A DNA stretch of 64,000 nucleotides from Phycomyces nitens (taxonomy: Eukaryota; Mucoromycota; Mucoromycetes; Mucorales; Phycomycetaceae): contig JAHRBC010000002.1 in NCBI GenBank assembly GCA_022702545.1, positions 5,766,001 to 5,830,000 on the forward strand. The letters run 5' to 3'. Shown piece after piece: positions 60,440 to 64,000 of this stretch. A program made the translations under genes and the position numbers. Each line of letters opens with the position of its first letter. Positions within the stretch are counted from its first letter, which is position 1. Below the pieces are notes generated by a model, which saw only the letters and a program-made list of their open reading frames with translations, was not told the DNA's origin and made no database searches.

Positions 60440-61196
60440 TTTGATCCTTTTTGTAGTTTTCCAAACTACAAAAGACTTCATTCTTAGCATTCAATGAATG
60501 TAAATCTCACACAAAGTATTTATCTTGGATTGAATAGAACCATTTATAAACACGTATTCAATTGAAATATCTATTAAAAATAACTAATTACCAATGTAAA
60601 TACATTGAAAAGGATTATTTCTTTCAAAAAAAACCATGCTATTAAATATTGGACACTCGCCTGTCAAAGTAGGTTAACATGTCAACAAAGCAAATAATCA
60701 AAGCTCTACAAGAGCGTCTGTATATTTTAAATAGCTCAGAGTCCAGCGAGTAGCATATTCTGTGCATCAAACAATTTGCAATCACACCTTTCCAAATCAT
60801 CTCCTTTAAAGTATTTGGTAAAATAATCCTCTATATCTTTTGTTATAAAAATTCTCTTTAATCCTAATATTTGCATTAATTGTGTCCAAGTCTAATTATC
60901 TACAAATAAACACATTTTCCAAAGAATATAACTTGGCCAAACGTTTATTCATACTTTAATATCCAAGCTTACTTACTCATCGTATTAGCTCAATTTATAT
61001 ATATATATATATGACAGATATTAATAAAATCCACAAGGGACCCAGACTACCAAAGCTCTAGCTACAAAAATCAACACAGATAATTTACAAACAGTTTTAT
61101 GGTTCTAAATACTTGCAAACATAGTGAATAGATTCTAATAAGAAAATTATGGCTTGACTTGTTGAAGAGATGAATTAGAGGTCCTTCAAAGGAAGA
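60440..61196. repeat. F-box upstream cassette, plus-strand paralogue
   Basis: Inverted relative to 45,000-46,220 and 48,950-50,230. It contains the uninterrupted site where paralogue 2 carries the solo LTR, and a TA run near 60,996-61,011. Confidence 0.8.
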
Positions 61197-61254
61197 AGTA
61201 CAATGGTGCCAAATTAGTACATTTCCTTGTTCCACATACTGCGGATTGTACCTC

Positions 61255-61345
61255 TGTCCTACAATACACGGAGCCTCTCTTTTTAATTTTCCTGACATAT
61301 TTGAATTAGAAAAAAATATATTTAAGCACTCGAAAAGCGTAAAAG
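61255..61345 (+). promoter_or_regulatory. Shared F-box promoter, plus-strand paralogue
   Basis: TGTCCTACAATA at 61255-61266 (about -126) and GCGTAAAAG at 61337-61345 (about -50). An additional TATATTTAAG lies at about 61316-61325, also present in paralogue 2. Confidence 0.6.
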
Positions 61346-61391
61346 CCTCTCTTTCCGGTATTTTTATATTCCAAATATCTCTCCTTCTATT

Positions 61392-63230
61392 ATGTTATTA
61401 TTATCCGAACTTCCTCAAGAAATTATAGACCAATTTACGGAGCGTCTTTCTCTCGAGGACAAAATATCTTGTTATCTAGTTTGCAAGTCATGGAAAGAAA
61501 TCTTCCAGGACTCCCTGCACTCTGATCTAGTGATAAATCGAAGTTTATTAAACGATCTTGTAAATCCTACCCAAGATTATCAACCGCCTTGCCTAAAAAC
61601 TCGATTCCTTGTACGATATTTGAAAATACTCTATTATACGCTAACAACAGACGAAGGGCTCTACGTACTACAGCAAACCTTTCCGAATATAAAGTATCTT
61701 TATTTGGAAAAAAGATCTGTAATCCTAGACACCGTTGGAGCTACTGCTGACTGGAATATCTGGAGATCATTGACAGACCTCTACATCAATTTTGACCAGA
61801 AAAATGTATCAGACATTGAGAATAAGCTCGTTAAAATAATTTTGTGTTTACCCCTCTTGAGACGACTCCAGATTATTACTGAGCGTGCGGAAAGTATAGA
61901 AATGTCGTTCTCATTAGATGACTTTGAAGCCATTCACTCGCATTTAAACCACCTTGGACATTTGGGGTTAAGTTCGAATCTATTGACTCTATCCAAAACG
62001 GACATTGAACGTATGCCAAAAGTATCGCCAGCCACAAAGATGACAAGTCTGGAAATAAGGACTGAAAAGACAGACCATCGATGGCTATGCTATTTTGCTC
62101 GCAAATATCCAAATCTACACACACTGAATTTCTCTACATCAAATGGCCTACCCAGAATTAATGAAAAAAGGAGCAATACGATAGCAATGTTCCAGCAAGT
62201 GCCTCTGCCATTTCAACACCTTACAAAATTAAATCTGTACTATTACTATTGGACTGGTGAAGATCATCTACTTTTCTGGGATATAATCCATTTTCCCAAC
62301 GTACCGTTAAAGCACGTATCGGTTGTCATTAACTTGTCATTTGGCTCCACTTCTCCTGATATTCCTTGTGTCATTCCCAAACATGTCACGGAAGCTTGTC
62401 TTGGAGGATTCTCAAAGACCATTGAATCATTTCATGCGCAAGGTCCACATAGATGTTTAGTCCCAATCGACTTTGCAGAGATAAAGGACAGCCTTTACAA
62501 TCTAGTTGAGCTGGATATTGTCTATTCCACATCTATTGAAATGGATACCTTTCTATGTGCAGCGCCTCGTTTGAGATCACTTCGACTTGGCCGTAGTAAT
62601 ATCACAATTAAAGACGAATTCTACAATTCAAGAAGATTTGGGCTCCAGAAGTTCAAAGTATGGGAAGCACAGCTTACATCAGATGTTCTCCGGTTCCTTT
62701 CATTTCACTGCAGAAACTTGAATGAGTTGGATTTGGAAGATACATCAGTATATGGCAACTTTACGACACCTTGGTGCCAGTTTATTGATATGACCTACAG
62801 CCGATTAGAGAGATTTAATCTGGACTGTGCAAGCTTTATTATACAAGACAGCCAAAAGTGCCCAGAAAACCTGAATATAACTCTTATTACTCGACCTGTT
62901 GATGATGTTCCTCCAAAACAAGAATATGATCCTAATGCATTACCGGTTGTTGTTGGTGGTCCACCTGTCAAAGCTCATTATAACTGGTTTTACGCCCAAG
63001 ATGGTGATATTGTATGGAATGTTTCAGCAGCACGAGGCTCCCGCGTCCAGAAATTTATTGCAAACTACGAGGAAAATAAAAGAATCACTGAAAAGAGAGT
63101 CCTTGATGCGAAAAAAAGAAAACCGTATAAAAGCTGGAACAATAACTGTCTTTTTGGGTATACAAAGATAAAACTTGGTTATGTACGTCATGCTAAAATC
63201 ACTCGTTACTACGCTAATGAGAAGAACTAG
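61392..63230 (+). CDS. F-box/LRR protein, paralogue 4 (plus strand)
   Basis: A single exon of 612 codons, ATG at 61392. The F-box is at residues about 3-45 (LPQEIIDQF, LSLEDKISC, LVCKSW), with leucine-rich repeats to about 480 and the conserved tail at about 490-600 (TRPVDD, VGGPPVKA, ARGSRVQKF, FGYTKIK). Its closest relative in the window is the gene at 42440-44269: they share 92 of the first 100 residues but only about 46 of residues 301-400. It lies on the opposite strand from the others, separated from them by the housekeeping block, so it arose by dispersed, inverted duplication. Likely SCF substrate receptor, target unknown. Confidence 0.92.
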   Translation: MLLLSELPQEIIDQFTERLSLEDKISCYLVCKSWKEIFQDSLHSDLVINRSLLNDLVNPTQDYQPPCLKTRFLVRYLKILYYTLTTDEGLYVLQQTFPNIKYLYLEKRSVILDTVGATADWNIWRSLTDLYINFDQKNVSDIENKLVKIILCLPLLRRLQIITERAESIEMSFSLDDFEAIHSHLNHLGHLGLSSNLLTLSKTDIERMPKVSPATKMTSLEIRTEKTDHRWLCYFARKYPNLHTLNFSTSNGLPRINEKRSNTIAMFQQVPLPFQHLTKLNLYYYYWTGEDHLLFWDIIHFPNVPLKHVSVVINLSFGSTSPDIPCVIPKHVTEACLGGFSKTIESFHAQGPHRCLVPIDFAEIKDSLYNLVELDIVYSTSIEMDTFLCAAPRLRSLRLGRSNITIKDEFYNSRRFGLQKFKVWEAQLTSDVLRFLSFHCRNLNELDLEDTSVYGNFTTPWCQFIDMTYSRLERFNLDCASFIIQDSQKCPENLNITLITRPVDDVPPKQEYDPNALPVVVGGPPVKAHYNWFYAQDGDIVWNVSAARGSRVQKFIANYEENKRITEKRVLDAKKRKPYKSWNNNCLFGYTKIKLGYVRHAKITRYYANEKN

Positions 63231-64000
63231 CTCGGGTAGTAAAATTTACTGTAAAATAAAAATAAAAAAACAAACTACGAAAGATGTTGGATATAAGTTG
63301 TAAAGAAAAGAAGTGTGTCCCTAATGAATATTTTGAAAGCGTGATACATTGAATATATCAAATATACTAGACGGTTATAAATGTCAAAAATGACCTAGGA
63401 AAATACTAATATTTAATATTATTATATAAGCCTTGGAACTTGTAAGGTATTTACATTATTTTGATCTATTTCTTTCGAGGTATGAGATAGTAGATGTTTA
63501 CTTGCAGTTGCACACCCTACAAAATATTTTATTCTTAGCATTTAGTAAATGCTAGCTGTACCCAAAGACTCTATCTTGGAGTGAATGATTCCGGTTGTAG
63601 ACAAGTATTCGATTGAAATATCTATTACAAACGATTAATCAACAATTTAAATACTTCGAAAAGGATTATTTCTTCCAAAATCATGCTACTAAATATTGTA
63701 CACTCACCTGTCAAAGTAGTTTAACATGTCAGTAAAATAAATCATCAAAGCTCTACAAGAGTATATATATATATATATTCTTTATATATATCAGATCCCA
63801 ACAAGTAACATATTCTGTGTATCAAACAATTTGCAATCAAAGCTTCCTTAACTTTAATCACTTTTCAAATGATTTTATTTAAAGTATCTTGTAAAATAGT
63901 CCTTTATCTCTTTTGTGAAGAAGACTTGCTTTAAATATGGTATTTTAAATAATTATATACAAGTCTAATAATCTACAAATAAACACATTTTCCAAAGAAT
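63231..64000. repeat. 3' flank and a further F-box upstream cassette
   Basis: The first ~70 bases match the 3' flank of paralogue 3. From about 63,290 to the end the sequence matches the F-box upstream cassette in the same orientation as 60,440-61,100, although no F-box gene follows within the window. Confidence 0.8.

Overview
The window looks like nuclear DNA of a filamentous fungus, most likely a Mucoromycota/Mucorales species. The grounds are AT-rich intergenic DNA, short GT-AG introns in conserved genes, pyrimidine-rich promoters and an expanded family of F-box/leucine-rich-repeat genes. The species cannot be fixed from sequence alone; a Phycomyces-like genome is a guess.

Bases 1-35,695 are a head-to-tail tandem array of a 5.1-5.3 kb unit. 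Six units are complete and a seventh is cut at 35,695; the left end lies outside the window. No rRNA, tRNA, transposase or recognised protein was found in the unit. Each unit carries a heptamer minisatellite, two or three G-rich 137-bp repeats, a ~660-bp block almost without G on the + strand, a 166-bp direct duplication, an older diverged duplication, and a ~613-bp stretch that does not vary between the two unit subtypes and holds a 170-codon open frame. Units 1-3 form subtype A and units 4-7 subtype B.

Bases 35,696-39,150 have no convincing gene. They hold three strong hairpins (37,227-37,374), a frameshifted reading frame and a ~635-bp foldback element (37,996-38,630).

Bases 39,152-52,380 hold four single-exon F-box/LRR genes on the minus strand. 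Three are close paralogues (39,152-40,987; 42,440-44,269; 46,851-48,695) and one is a distant relative (50,488-52,380). A fourth close paralogue lies on the plus strand at 61,392-63,230. The close paralogues share a promoter with a TATA-like box near -50 and a TGTCCTACAATA-type element at -120 to -133, and long homologous upstream DNA. Their LRR parts differ strongly while the F-box end is nearly constant. A ~395-bp solo LTR splits the upstream DNA of the second gene, and the fourth gene preserves the empty site.

Bases 53,095-57,728 are a conserved housekeeping block: a Snapin/Snn1-type BLOC-1 subunit (minus), eIF3d (plus, sharing a 259-bp divergent promoter with Snapin) and a nine-exon MO25/Hym1 gene (plus). 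The Snapin and MO25 models each need one GC-AG intron, and eIF3d has a probable 69-bp in-frame stopless intron. The rest, 57,729-60,430, is gene-poor with a possible decayed coding remnant. The last ~740 bases repeat an F-box upstream cassette, which predicts another F-box gene just past the window end.
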